Origin: DATHZQ01 sp965216945
Lineage (GTDB): Bacteria; Actinomycetota; Acidimicrobiia; Spongiisociales; UBA5794
Length of the DNA stretch: 64,000 nucleotides
Assembly (NCBI GenBank): GCA_965216945.1
Contig: CBDCGU010000003.1
Span: 2,728,001-2,792,000 of the forward strand
Direction of reading: 5' to 3'
Below the pieces are notes generated by a model. It ran no database searches. It saw only the letters and a list, made by a program, of their open reading frames with translations, and was not told the origin of the DNA. Both the position numbers and the translations under genes were made by a program. This document shows positions 27,050 to 36,757 of the stretch, one piece after another (within the stretch, counting starts at the first letter, position 1; every line of letters begins with the position of its first letter).

Positions 27050-27475
27050 CTACGTGGAGCCGTAGACCAGACCGGAGCCGACACAGACGCCGCTGGCGGG
27101 AGAGGCTCGTAACCGCCTTTCGAACCAGACAAAGGATCCGAGTCTGTCCCACGGGCGAAACCCACATCGTTGATGAACGTGAAACGCAGCCAGATTCACG
27201 TTGGATCGACTGTGGAGGCCGCACATGATGACCCGACTCCGTCTACGACGGATGCTCAGGCCCGGCCAACTACGAAGATGAACACGTGGATCAAACGCGA
27301 TGCTGCCGTCTTCGGCGGTGAACGGTTCGACCGCATTGCGATTGACTCGCTCGACGGCTTCGAGTCCCGCTCGACTGATCGCCAACTGGGTTGGCCCGGC
27401 ACCTTTCGTGCCGCGCCAGAACTCGGCCCAGTTCGTGTACGTGATGGGCCAGTTGGCTTGGCCTGTGCTCAACAC
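27050..27475 (-). pseudogene. Fused gene remnants, including a GNAT-like end
   Basis: The frame holds two protein-like segments separated by low-quality sequence. One is ANWPITYTNWAEFWRGTKGA to AVEPFTAEDGSIAFDP, which resembles the end of an enzyme I cannot name. The other is NVNLAAFHVHQRCGFRPWDR then LGSFVWFERRL, which is like the last helix-strand of a GNAT acetyltransferase (N-x-A-A-x-x-x-Y/H-x-x-x-G-F). Neither has its N-terminal part, so both look like decayed genes. Confidence 0.35.
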
Positions 27476-27845
27476 CCTCGATGCCAGCGCGGTCCAGATC
27501 GTCTCGCCGGGTCGGAAGTGTGCACGACCTCTGGCCTCTCCACATCGACGATGCTCGACCCGAGCACGAGCGGACCGGGAGCGCGACGTGACCCGTCAGT
27601 GGCACCGATCACCAAACATGGCGCACGAACGCCCGAACCGGCGAGTGTCCAGTATCGGCAGGGCATCACGTCCGCACTCGGGTCTCCGAGGACCGATCGA
27701 CCACTCTCAGTCAAGGCTCTGGCAGCTCGGATTCTTGGACGAGGAGGTCCCAAGCGTCCCGTTCCAGATCGCCAGATCGAAGACGCCATGGCATGTCACT
27801 CGATCGGGCGCACCGTTCTGCGTGGTTGGTCGGTGCCGCGGGTCA
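27476..27845. other. Probable continuation of the decayed region
   Basis: On the minus strand SIVDVERPEVVHTSDPARR (about 27500-27560) reads like the part just upstream of the remnant at 27050-27475 but in a different frame. I see no intact gene. Confidence 0.35.
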
Positions 27846-28790
27846 TCAGGTGTCTCGGAAGTGCTCCGCCAGCTGTTGGAGCAGGCTTCGGAGTTCTGGG
27901 GGTTCGGTGTGGTGGATGTTTGCGTTGAGGGCGGCGAGAAACAGGACCGGCCAGCTGAGGTCGTCGACGTCCATTTCGATGCGGGTGGTGTCGGGCCCTT
28001 CGGTCGTGGCTGTTCCCCACGGTCCGAGGACGCCTTGGACGGTTTGGAGGGGTGCCTCGACGACGACTTGTACGTGATAGGTGGTGGGGATCGAGGCGAT
28101 GGACCGGGTGACGTAGGTGGCGGGGTCGGGTGCGGGGAGTGTCTTGGGGTCGAAGCGACGCCCAGTTGGTCGGGGCTCGGTGATGCGGTCGAGTCTGAAC
28201 GTGCGCCAGTCGGTCCGGTCGAGATCCCACGCAACGAGATACCAGCGTCGGCCGAGAGGCACGACGTGGTGCGGGTCGACGTGACGGTCACCGGCGGTTC
28301 CGGAGTAGGTGCGGTAGGCGAAGCGGAGTCGTTCGTTGTCGCGGCTGGACCTGGCGAGGGTGGTCAGCGTGTCGAGGGCAACGTCGTCGAACTGGCTGGT
28401 GGGGGCGCTGACTGCGGTAGCGATGGCTTCGGCTTCGCTGCGCAGTCTGGACGGGAGGAGTTGGGTGATCTTGAGGAGGGCGTTGACGGCGTCGTCTGCG
28501 ATCCCGCCGATGGGTTGGGCGGCTGCATTGCGCAGCCCGATTGCAGCGGCGACCGCTTCGTCCTCGCTCAACAGTAACGGCGGTAGGCGGCCGCCAGGTC
28601 CGAGCCGGTAACCGCCGTCGGGTCCTCTCGTGGCTTCAACCGGGTAGCCGAGTCCGCGGAGCCGTTCGATGTCTCGGCGTAGCGTCCGGTCGCTGACGTC
28701 GAGTCGCTGGGCGAGGTCGTCGCCTCTCCAGTGGTGTCGAGCCTGGAGGAGGGCGAGGAGTTCGAGCATTCGTGCTCCGGTGCTGGCCAT
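27846..28790 (-). CDS. WYL-domain helix-turn-helix transcriptional regulator
   Basis: 314 residues. The N-terminal DeoR-like winged helix is clear: MLELLALLQARHHWRGDDLA, then LDVSDRTLRRDIERLRGLGY. The WYL domain follows with RRWYLVAWDLDRTDWRTFRLDRI (about residues 185-207), and a WCX-like C-terminal strand-rich domain ends in LLQQLAEHF. WYL regulators bind ligands or nucleic acids and control neighbouring operons. It is divergent from the epoxide hydrolase gene with 110 nt between the starts. The hydrolase is the likely target, by position only. Confidence 0.9.
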   Translation of the reverse strand: MASTGARMLELLALLQARHHWRGDDLAQRLDVSDRTLRRDIERLRGLGYPVEATRGPDGGYRLGPGGRLPPLLLSEDEAVAAAIGLRNAAAQPIGGIADDAVNALLKITQLLPSRLRSEAEAIATAVSAPTSQFDDVALDTLTTLARSSRDNERLRFAYRTYSGTAGDRHVDPHHVVPLGRRWYLVAWDLDRTDWRTFRLDRITEPRPTGRRFDPKTLPAPDPATYVTRSIASIPTTYHVQVVVEAPLQTVQGVLGPWGTATTEGPDTTRIEMDVDDLSWPVLFLAALNANIHHTEPPELRSLLQQLAEHFRDT

Positions 28791-28900
28791 CTCGCCAGAA
28801 TACTTCCAGTAGCGGACAGAAACTGACCGGAACTGCTCGTACGGTCTGGTGCAACCGGATCGGTGGAGAAACCGACCAACAGAAAAGGAACACCCGCGCC

Positions 28901-29953
28901 ATGCCCGACACGACCAGCCCTTCTATCACTCACGAACGCATCGACGACCTCCACCGAACCGATTTCCCCACGCCCACTCTCATTTCGGTCAACGGCGTGG
29001 AGCTCGAAGTCTTCGAGGCGGGCCGAGAAAACGCAGGGAAACCCATCGTGCTCTGTCACGGGTGGCCAGAGCATGCGTTCTCTTGGCGCCATCAGATGCC
29101 TGCCCTTGCCGCAGCGGGCTACCACGTCATCGCCCCCAACCAGCGGGGCTATGGCAACTCATCTCGTCCGACCGAAGTGACCGACTACGACATCGAACAC
29201 CTGTCGGGCGATCTCATCGCACTTCTCGATCACTATGGGTACGAGGATGCCACCTTCGTGGGTCATGACTGGGGATCGATGGTGGTGTGGGGACTGACCC
29301 TCCTGCATCCAAACCGTGTGAACAAAGTGGTCGCGCTCAGCGTGCCCTACCAGGCGCGCGGAGACCAACCGTGGGTCGAGTGGATGGAGGCCACGTTTGG
29401 TGGCGACTTCTACTTCGTCCACTTCAATCGGCAGCCAGGCGTGGCGGACGCAGTGCTCGACGAGAACACGTTCCAGTTCCTTCGCAACATGTTCCGGAAG
29501 AACGCGCCCCCGAGCGAGCCTCAGCCAGGAATGGCGATGATCAACCTCGCCAGAGCAGGAACACCACTCGGTGAGCCTCTCATGAGCGACAGCGAGCTGG
29601 CCGTCTTCGTCTCGGCTTTCGAATCGACAGGATTCACGCCCAGCATCAACTGGTACAGAAACGTCGACCGCAACTGGCATCTGCTGGCCGACGCGGACCC
29701 CGTCATCCGACAGCCCGCACTCATGATCTATGGCGACCGGGATCTTGTCGCACGATCCGAGAACCTGACCGTGTTCGTGCCCAACGTGCAAGTGGTCACC
29801 TTGGATTGTGGTCACTGGATCCAGCAAGAGAAGCCGGAAGAAACCAACCAGGCGATTCTGAAATGGCTGGAACAGAAGGATGCCGCCCAGGGCGCACGAG
29901 CGTTTCCAGATCACGCACTCCACCCTGGCCTGACCGAAGGGCATGCTTCGTGA
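28901..29953 (+). CDS. Alpha/beta hydrolase, epoxide hydrolase type
   Basis: 350 residues; the ATG at 28901 has AAAAGGA upstream at longer than usual spacing. The epoxide-hydrolase pattern is complete: oxyanion motif CHGWPEHAFSWRHQ, N-terminal strand VIAPNQRGYGNS, nucleophile elbow VGHDWGSMV with D123 (Asp rather than Ser), a cap domain, then the acid-loop Asp in MIYGDRDLV and the histidine in LDCGHWIQQEKPEE. It should open an epoxide to a diol. A haloalkane dehalogenase is less likely, because those have a Trp right after the nucleophile in a different cap context. Probably controlled by the divergent WYL regulator. Confidence 0.88.
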   Translation: MPDTTSPSITHERIDDLHRTDFPTPTLISVNGVELEVFEAGRENAGKPIVLCHGWPEHAFSWRHQMPALAAAGYHVIAPNQRGYGNSSRPTEVTDYDIEHLSGDLIALLDHYGYEDATFVGHDWGSMVVWGLTLLHPNRVNKVVALSVPYQARGDQPWVEWMEATFGGDFYFVHFNRQPGVADAVLDENTFQFLRNMFRKNAPPSEPQPGMAMINLARAGTPLGEPLMSDSELAVFVSAFESTGFTPSINWYRNVDRNWHLLADADPVIRQPALMIYGDRDLVARSENLTVFVPNVQVVTLDCGHWIQQEKPEETNQAILKWLEQKDAAQGARAFPDHALHPGLTEGHAS

Positions 29954-30272
29954 GCGGGGACAGTCTCATCCCAGCGCTGAGCCTCACCGCAATGTGACAG
30001 GCCGGCATCCGGGAAGTGGTGTTCCGCCCGACACCGGACACATGCGTGACCTCTGCACAACCCCGACTCGTCGGCGTCCGACCACCTGGCCCCGGGGAGG
30101 TTCGACCACCTGATCGACCACGACGCGACCCGGTCGCAACGGCGATCGTGGCTCGAGCAGGGCCGCGGCATCATGGAAGCGACGCCGTCTGAGGGGCCGC
30201 TGCGAAGCTCACCCGGCAACCGAAGGTCGTTGGATGAATCAGCCCGTGCAGCGGCTTCTAGGCTCTGCGCAC
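29954..30272. other. Leader region before purN
   Basis: No gene. The part 30183-30230 contains CTGAGGGG and CCCGGCAACCG, pieces that also occur in SAM riboswitches, but the surrounding helices are not there. The purN promoter probably lies here, but no clear -35/-10 pair was seen. Confidence 0.4.
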
Positions 30273-30896
30273 ATGCACGATCGCCTCGCCATCGCCGTTC
30301 TCGTCTCCGGGAGCGGCTCGAACCTCCAAGCGATCCTCGACGCCGCCGCTTTCCCCGACTACGGCGCACGGGTGTGTGCCGTCATCTCGGATCGGCCGGG
30401 GGTGCGCGCCTTGGAGCGAGCCGACGCAGCGGGCGTGCCGGCTTCCGTGGTGCCATGGAGTGACTATCGCGATCGGGCGGCGTTCACGACCGCGATCTGC
30501 GACGAGGCCGACCGCCACGGTGCGCAGGCGCTGGTACTTGCCGGGTTCCTCCGCATCCTGTCGGCGGCGGCCATCGACCGGTTCCCACGTGGCGTCGTCA
30601 ACATCCACCCGTCGCTGCTCCCGGCGTTTCCCGGAACGATTCACGCCGTGCGCGATGCGCTCGCACACGGTGCAAAGGTCACCGGCGTCACCGTCCACTT
30701 CGTCACGGAGGACGTCGATGCGGGGCCGATCATCGCTCAGGAGGCTGTCGCCGTCGGTCGCGGCGACGATGAGGCCTCGCTACACGCTCGTATTCAGGAG
30801 GTGGAGCACCGGATGTATCCGGCGGCCATCGATGCCCTGGCGAAGGGGCTTCTGATCGTGGAGGGGCGCTACGTCAGATGGAAGGAGGAGGTGTGA
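30273..30896 (+). CDS. purN: Phosphoribosylglycinamide formyltransferase (GART)
   Basis: 207 residues from ATG 30273 (MHDRLAIAVLVSGSGSNLQA); an in-frame ATG at 30234 is possible. GSGSNLQ binds the phosphoribosyl substrate, and VVNIHPSLLPAFPG holds the catalytic Asn-His pair. EDVDAGPIIAQ has the formyl-transfer aspartate. It transfers formyl from 10-formyl-THF to GAR in step 3 of purine synthesis. The stop overlaps the purH start (GTGA at 30893-30896), and folD, which supplies the formyl donor, is two genes on, so this is a one-carbon/purine operon. Confidence 0.96.
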   Translation: MHDRLAIAVLVSGSGSNLQAILDAAAFPDYGARVCAVISDRPGVRALERADAAGVPASVVPWSDYRDRAAFTTAICDEADRHGAQALVLAGFLRILSAAAIDRFPRGVVNIHPSLLPAFPGTIHAVRDALAHGAKVTGVTVHFVTEDVDAGPIIAQEAVAVGRGDDEASLHARIQEVEHRMYPAAIDALAKGLLIVEGRYVRWKEEV

Positions 30897-32422
30897 GCAG
30901 GATTCCGGTGAAGCGAGCACTGATCTCGGTGTGGGACAAGACGGGACTCGTCGACTTTGCGATGCGGCTTGCCGCGGCCGGCGTCGAGATCGTGTCGTCG
31001 GGTGGGACGGCGGCAGAACTCGAAGCGGCGGGTATCTCGGTGACCGAGGTCGCTGCAGTGACTCATGCGCCCGAGATGCTGGGGGGACGGGTCAAGACGC
31101 TTCATCCCAACATCCACGGTGGCATCCTGGCGGATCTCGGCAGCGAGCAGCACCGGAACGATCTCGCCACCCGCCGGATCGAGCCCTTTCAACTGGTCGT
31201 CGTCAACCTCTACCCGTTCGAGGCGACCGTGGAGGGCGGTGCCACCTCGCCGGCGCACGTGATCGAGCAGATCGACATCGGCGGACCGGCGATGCTGCGT
31301 GCAGCGGCCAAGAATCACGCATGGGTGGGTGTCGTCACCAGCCCAGATCAGTATGAGCAGATTGCCACTGCGATCGAAGGAGGCGGCCTGGACGCACCCA
31401 TGCGGCGCGACCTCGCCGCCGCTGCGTTCTTCCGGACGGCGGCCTACGACGCAGCGATCGTCGGTTGGTTCGAGGACGGCGCAGAGCTGCCGGAGCGACT
31501 CGTGCTCCCGATGGTTCGCCGCACCGAGCTGCGCTACGGCGAGAACCCCCATCAGGCGGCAGCGGTCTACGGCGAGCCAGGCGGCGCATCGTGGTGGGAG
31601 CGGGCTCGGCAGCTCCAGGGCAAAGCGATGTCGTTCAACAACTATGCGGACACCGAAGCAGCGTGGCGGCTCGTGACCGAGTTGCCCGATGCCGCCGCCG
31701 TGATCGTCAAGCACACCAATGCCTGTGGTGCCGCCTCGTGCGATACCACGGCATCGGCCTTCGACAAGGCGTGGGAGTGTGATCCGCTCTCTGCGTTTGG
31801 TGGTGTGGTGGCGATCAACCGGCCGCTCGACTTCGAAACGGCGACACAGGTCGTGGCCAACTACTTCGAGGTCGTCGTTGCCCCGGAGATCGCTCCGGCG
31901 GCCGTGGATGTGGTGGCATCCAAACGCAACCTCCGCGTGTTGGAGGCGCCGGCTCCGAGCGTCCTCGATCTGGACATCCGCCGGGTCGAGCGCGGTCTCC
32001 TCGCACAGCACCGCGACGTTGTCGTATCCGACTCGGCTGAATGGCAGGTCGTCGCCGGTGACCCGCTCCGTGCCGGGTTGGCTGCCGAGCTCGAGTTTGC
32101 GTGGACCATCGTTGCCCATACGAAGTCGAACGCCGTCGTGGTCTCCAAGGACCGATCAGCCGTGGGAGTCGGCGCAGGAGATCAGAGCCGGGTTGGTGCC
32201 GCCGAGCGTGCACTGGCCCGCGCCGGCGGCCGAGCGGCCGGCGCTGTCGCCGCCAGTGATGCGTTCCTGCCGTTCCGCGATGGTTTGGATGTGCTCGCCG
32301 ACGGCGGCGTCGTAGCTGTAGTGGAGCCGGGTGGCTCGGTGCGCGACGATGAGGTCATCGCCGCGGCCGAGGAACGCGGCATGACGCTGGTGTTCACCGG
32401 CAGGAGGCATTTCAGACATTGA
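30893..32422 (+). CDS. purH: Bifunctional AICAR transformylase/IMP cyclohydrolase
   Basis: 509 residues. A GTG at 30893 preceded by GGAGGAG is preferred to the in-frame ATG at 30878, which is part of that ribosome-binding site. Residues ~1-145 are the MGS-like IMP cyclohydrolase domain (KRALISVWDKTGLVDFA, SSGGTAAELE, GGRVKTLHPNIHGGIL). The rest is AICAR transformylase: RYGENPHQAAAVYG, KHTNACGAAS, DPLSAFGGVVAINR and DAFLPFRDGLD. It catalyses the last two steps to IMP. It overlaps purN by 4 nt and folD by 3 nt. Confidence 0.97.
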   Translation: MSRIPVKRALISVWDKTGLVDFAMRLAAAGVEIVSSGGTAAELEAAGISVTEVAAVTHAPEMLGGRVKTLHPNIHGGILADLGSEQHRNDLATRRIEPFQLVVVNLYPFEATVEGGATSPAHVIEQIDIGGPAMLRAAAKNHAWVGVVTSPDQYEQIATAIEGGGLDAPMRRDLAAAAFFRTAAYDAAIVGWFEDGAELPERLVLPMVRRTELRYGENPHQAAAVYGEPGGASWWERARQLQGKAMSFNNYADTEAAWRLVTELPDAAAVIVKHTNACGAASCDTTASAFDKAWECDPLSAFGGVVAINRPLDFETATQVVANYFEVVVAPEIAPAAVDVVASKRNLRVLEAPAPSVLDLDIRRVERGLLAQHRDVVVSDSAEWQVVAGDPLRAGLAAELEFAWTIVAHTKSNAVVVSKDRSAVGVGAGDQSRVGAAERALARAGGRAAGAVAASDAFLPFRDGLDVLADGGVVAVVEPGGSVRDDEVIAAAEERGMTLVFTGRRHFRH

Positions 32423-33282
32423 ACGCACGGATTCTCTCCGGCAAGGACGTCGCGGCGGCGGTCCGGAGCGAGGTCAGGGATCGGGTCGCCGCGTTGTCCA
32501 GCCGGGGCAAGACCGTTGGTCTCGCCACGGTGCTGGTGGGCGAAGATCCGGCATCGCAGGTGTACGTCCGCAACAAGCACAAGGCTGCAGTGGCAGCCGG
32601 GATGCTGTCCTTCGACCGGCACCTTCCGGCTTCGGCGTCGCAGCACGACGTCGAGAATCTGGTTCGAGAGCTCAATCGGGACGACGCCGTCGATGGCATG
32701 ATCGTGCAACTGCCCTTGCCGGGGGAGCTGGACGGCAATCGGGCTGTGCAGACGATCGACCCCCGCAAGGATGCCGACGGGTTGCACCCCCACAACCTCG
32801 GTCTGCTCGTGCTGGAACAGCCGGGGCCGCGTCCCGCAACGCCAAGTGGTGTCATGCGCATCCTGTCCCATTACGGAATCCCGACCTCGGGCCAACACGC
32901 GGTCATCGTCGGTCGGTCGTTCCTCGTCGGCCGCCCGCTCGCATTGCTGCTCGGGGCAAAGGGTGTCGATGCGACGGTGGTGGTGGCCCACAGCCGCACC
33001 CCCGACCTGGCGAGCGTGACACGTCGAGCCGACATCCTCGTGGCGGCCGTCGGTGTTCCGCGAATGGTGGGTCGCCAGCATGTGAAGCCCGGGGCGACGG
33101 TCATCGACGTCGGCATCAACCGCACCGACGACGGTCTCGTCGGCGATGTGGACTACGTGCCTGTCAGTGAGGTCGCCGGGGCGATCACCCCCGTGCCCGG
33201 TGGCGTTGGCCCGATGACCATCGCGTCCCTTCTGCTCAACACGGTGATCGCTGCCGAAGTGAGGCTGAACGGCCGCACATGA
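32419..33282 (+). CDS. folD: Methylenetetrahydrofolate dehydrogenase/cyclohydrolase
   Basis: 287 residues. The TTG start lies in the purH stop (TTGA), with GGAGG 12 nt upstream. Motifs: VGEDPASQVYVRNKHKAA with the catalytic Tyr and Lys, DGMIVQLPLP, DPRKDADGLHP, and the NADP-binding IVGRSFLVGRPLALLL. PVPGGVGPMTIASLL closes the protein. It interconverts methylene- and 10-formyl-THF and so feeds PurN and PurH directly upstream. Confidence 0.97.
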   Translation: MNARILSGKDVAAAVRSEVRDRVAALSSRGKTVGLATVLVGEDPASQVYVRNKHKAAVAAGMLSFDRHLPASASQHDVENLVRELNRDDAVDGMIVQLPLPGELDGNRAVQTIDPRKDADGLHPHNLGLLVLEQPGPRPATPSGVMRILSHYGIPTSGQHAVIVGRSFLVGRPLALLLGAKGVDATVVVAHSRTPDLASVTRRADILVAAVGVPRMVGRQHVKPGATVIDVGINRTDDGLVGDVDYVPVSEVAGAITPVPGGVGPMTIASLLLNTVIAAEVRLNGRT

Positions 33283-33926
33283 CAGAGGTTCCCGCAAGCG
33301 ACCCCGGCACGATCGCGGCTCTCGAGCGCCGCGGGCTCCGGCTCGAGTACGCAACCATCGGTTGGAACGGCATCGAGATGCTGATCGCGATCGGCCTCGG
33401 GGTCGCAGCCCGGTCGCTTGCTCTCGTGGCCTTCGGTCTCGACACGATGATCGAGCTGTTTGCCTCAGGCGTGGTCGTGTGGCACCTGCGCCATCCCGAC
33501 CGCACCAGCGAGCCCGTTACGGCTCGTGCGCTGCGGCTCGTGTCCCGGGCATTCTTCGTCCTCGCCGCCGTCGTCACAGCCGGTGCCGTCTGGGCCCTTG
33601 CCACACAGGCTGCACCCGACGAGTCACCACTCGGGATCCTCTACCTGGCGATCACCGTGTTCGTGATGTTGGGGTTGGGAATCGCCAAGGCGACAACAGG
33701 AAGGCGGCTCGGTAGCGAGCCGCTGTCGGCCGAGGCGCGCATGTCGGCCATCGATGCCGCTCTGGCCGCCGGAGTATTGCTCGGGCTGCTGGCCAACGTG
33801 CTCTTCGGGTGGTGGTGGGCCGACCCTCTGGCTGCTCTGCTGGTCGCCGGGGCCGCCGTGCGCGAAGGCATCGAGAATCGTGGGGAAGCCCTGGAGCTCA
33901 CGGAGCGACGCAGCGAGCCACACTGA
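33279..33926 (+). CDS. CDF-like cation transporter, transmembrane domain only
   Basis: 215 residues, ATG overlapping the folD stop (ATGA). About five to six membrane spans. The segment SLALVAFGLDTMIELFASGVV and the later FGWWWADPLAALLVAGAA are the two metal-site helices of cation diffusion facilitators (normally ADxxH/D and a W-(A/V)-DP-x-A-A-L block). The C-terminal cytoplasmic metal-binding domain of normal CDFs is missing, as in a group of short actinobacterial homologues. The metal is unknown. Its place at the end of a purine/folate operon is unusual. Confidence 0.75.
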   Translation: MTEVPASDPGTIAALERRGLRLEYATIGWNGIEMLIAIGLGVAARSLALVAFGLDTMIELFASGVVVWHLRHPDRTSEPVTARALRLVSRAFFVLAAVVTAGAVWALATQAAPDESPLGILYLAITVFVMLGLGIAKATTGRRLGSEPLSAEARMSAIDAALAAGVLLGLLANVLFGWWWADPLAALLVAGAAVREGIENRGEALELTERRSEPH

Positions 33927-34062
33927 GACTCACCGAGGGATCGATCGATGCCGATCAGCGGCCGCACGGCCGGCCGCCACGGGGTGTGGCTCGGGTAGCT
34001 CCCGCCCCCCGGCCCACTACCCTCCGAGCCGACTACGGACTGAGACGAACCGAGGAGCCGCG

Positions 34063-35265
<1,203 letters not shown>

Positions 35266-35276
35266 GGCGAGGCGGC

Positions 35277-35996
35277 ATGCCTGAGACACCACTCCATGGT
35301 GTGTATGACGCCATGGGCGAGGCGTTTGCGCGACATGCCTTCTCCTCCACCTACAACCTCCTCTACGACCAGCCGGTGGTCCGGTCGCTCATCCCCGATG
35401 TGAACGGCAAGGTCGTGCTCGACGTGGGTTGCGGACCCGGGACGTACTTCGGCTGGCTGCTCGAGGGGGGCGCGGAGGTGATCGGCGTCGACGCCAGCCC
35501 GACGATGATCGACATTGCTGCACGCAGGTTTGGTCGCCGGGTCCGGTTGCATGTGCACGAAGCTCCGCAGCCGTTTCGCTTCCTCGACGACGGCGAGATC
35601 GACGTGGCCATCTCGGCGCTGATGATCCACTACGTTCGCGATCCGCTGCCGCTGCTGCAGGAGCTGGCCCGCGTGCTTGCGCCGAATGGTGCGTTGATCC
35701 TCTCGACGACACATCCAACGACGGATTGGGTACGCAAGGGCGGCTCCTACTTCGACACGGCCCTCGAGACCGATCTGTGGACTACGGATGGGGAGGAGCA
35801 CGAGGTGCGCTTCTGGCGCATGCCGCTGCAGTCGTTGACCGATGCGTTCTTTGCGGCCGGATTCGTGATCGAGCGGCTGGTGGAGCACCGGCCGAGTGTC
35901 GAGCTGGCCGAGGCGGATCCCGCAGAGTTCGAGAAATTGGTGCGTCGCCCCGGGTTCATCGCATTCCGGTTGCGGCCCCGGCCGGTGGGATGGTGA
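35277..35996 (+). CDS. SAM-dependent methyltransferase (UbiE/type 11 family)
   Basis: 239 residues, ATG 11 nt after icd, so co-transcribed. Motif I is VVLDVGCGPGTYFGWLLEGG, then the acidic VIGVDASPTMIDIA. Post-I IDVAISALMIHYVRDPLPLLQEL and ARVLAPNGALILSTTHP complete the methyltransferase type 11 pattern. The C-terminal half has a lid with FWRMPLQSLTDAFFAAGF. The substrate is unknown; the link to icd is transcriptional only. Confidence 0.86.
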   Translation: MPETPLHGVYDAMGEAFARHAFSSTYNLLYDQPVVRSLIPDVNGKVVLDVGCGPGTYFGWLLEGGAEVIGVDASPTMIDIAARRFGRRVRLHVHEAPQPFRFLDDGEIDVAISALMIHYVRDPLPLLQELARVLAPNGALILSTTHPTTDWVRKGGSYFDTALETDLWTTDGEEHEVRFWRMPLQSLTDAFFAAGFVIERLVEHRPSVELAEADPAEFEKLVRRPGFIAFRLRPRPVGW

Positions 35997-36081
35997 TGGG
36001 TGGTGAGGGGGACGATCCTTCGGAGTGGTGCGTTGATGGAATCGGGCTGTCGGCCGGGCAGTCTTGCAATCGCACCGCGGC

Positions 36082-36597
36082 TCAGGGCGACTCGTACACG
36101 TAGCTGAGGGTGGCGCCCTTGTACTGGGCCGTGACCTCCCAACAGCCCGCGTCGGCGCGCCACGGTCCTCCGTCGGAGGCGGATCCGGGGTCGATGCCGG
36201 CGATCATGAACCAACCGTCTTCGACGGTGTAGGCGTTGGTGCCCTGGTGCTCGGCGTGTGGCTTCGTGTCCCTGCCGAGCCGGCGCCACGTCACCGTGAT
36301 GGGCGGCTGTTCCTCTTCGCCGCCGCCGGGGAAGTTGGCACTCCACCACACGCTCTTCCTCGGCTGGTACGCCCCATCGATCGACAGCACGGTCCACAGA
36401 TCGGCGTCGCCAAACCACACGGCACCCTCGAGCGATGGCTCGGCAGGCCACTCGTGCGGTGGGCTGAAACCAGGCTGTGGCGGCGTCGTGACCGGGCATT
36501 CGAAACCACTCGTCCCCGCGGACGCAGGGGAGCAGGCGGCCGCGGTCACGGCAAGCAGCAAAACGACTCGGGCGACGGCGGGTCTGGCACGCGGCAT
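36082..36597 (-). CDS. Lipoprotein of unknown function
   Basis: 171 residues from ATG 36597 (AAAGGG upstream). A lipoprotein signal MPRARPAVARVVLLL ends at lipobox VTAAAC (C22). The mature part is Trp-rich (W-S-A-N-F, V-T-W-R-R-L, CWEVTAQYKGATLSYVYES) with two further cysteines, FECPVT and GCWEV, which may bond. The last segment is the pattern of small all-beta extracytoplasmic proteins in which a conserved GCWEVT closes the fold. No family name can be given. It is divergent from mdh. Confidence 0.75.
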   Translation of the reverse strand: MPRARPAVARVVLLLAVTAAACSPASAGTSGFECPVTTPPQPGFSPPHEWPAEPSLEGAVWFGDADLWTVLSIDGAYQPRKSVWWSANFPGGGEEEQPPITVTWRRLGRDTKPHAEHQGTNAYTVEDGWFMIAGIDPGSASDGGPWRADAGCWEVTAQYKGATLSYVYESP

Positions 36598-36757
36598 GCC
36601 CTTTCTACACCGCTGAGACGCCGCCGGTTCCGTCACCTCGCGACCCATGGGGCCTGCGATTGCGGCCCGCCGGGTGGTGACGAGTAGCCCTGATGTGCCG
36701 CAGCCGACCGTCGGTAGCATGCGGCCGGATACCGACATCCTGCAAGGAGCACGCATC

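Noticed and set aside
30183..30230. CTGAGGGG and CCCGGCAACCG resemble parts of a SAM-I riboswitch before purN.
   Set aside because: The P1-P3 helices cannot be drawn around these pieces, and purN is not a methionine or SAM gene. The similarity is of short GC-rich strings only.
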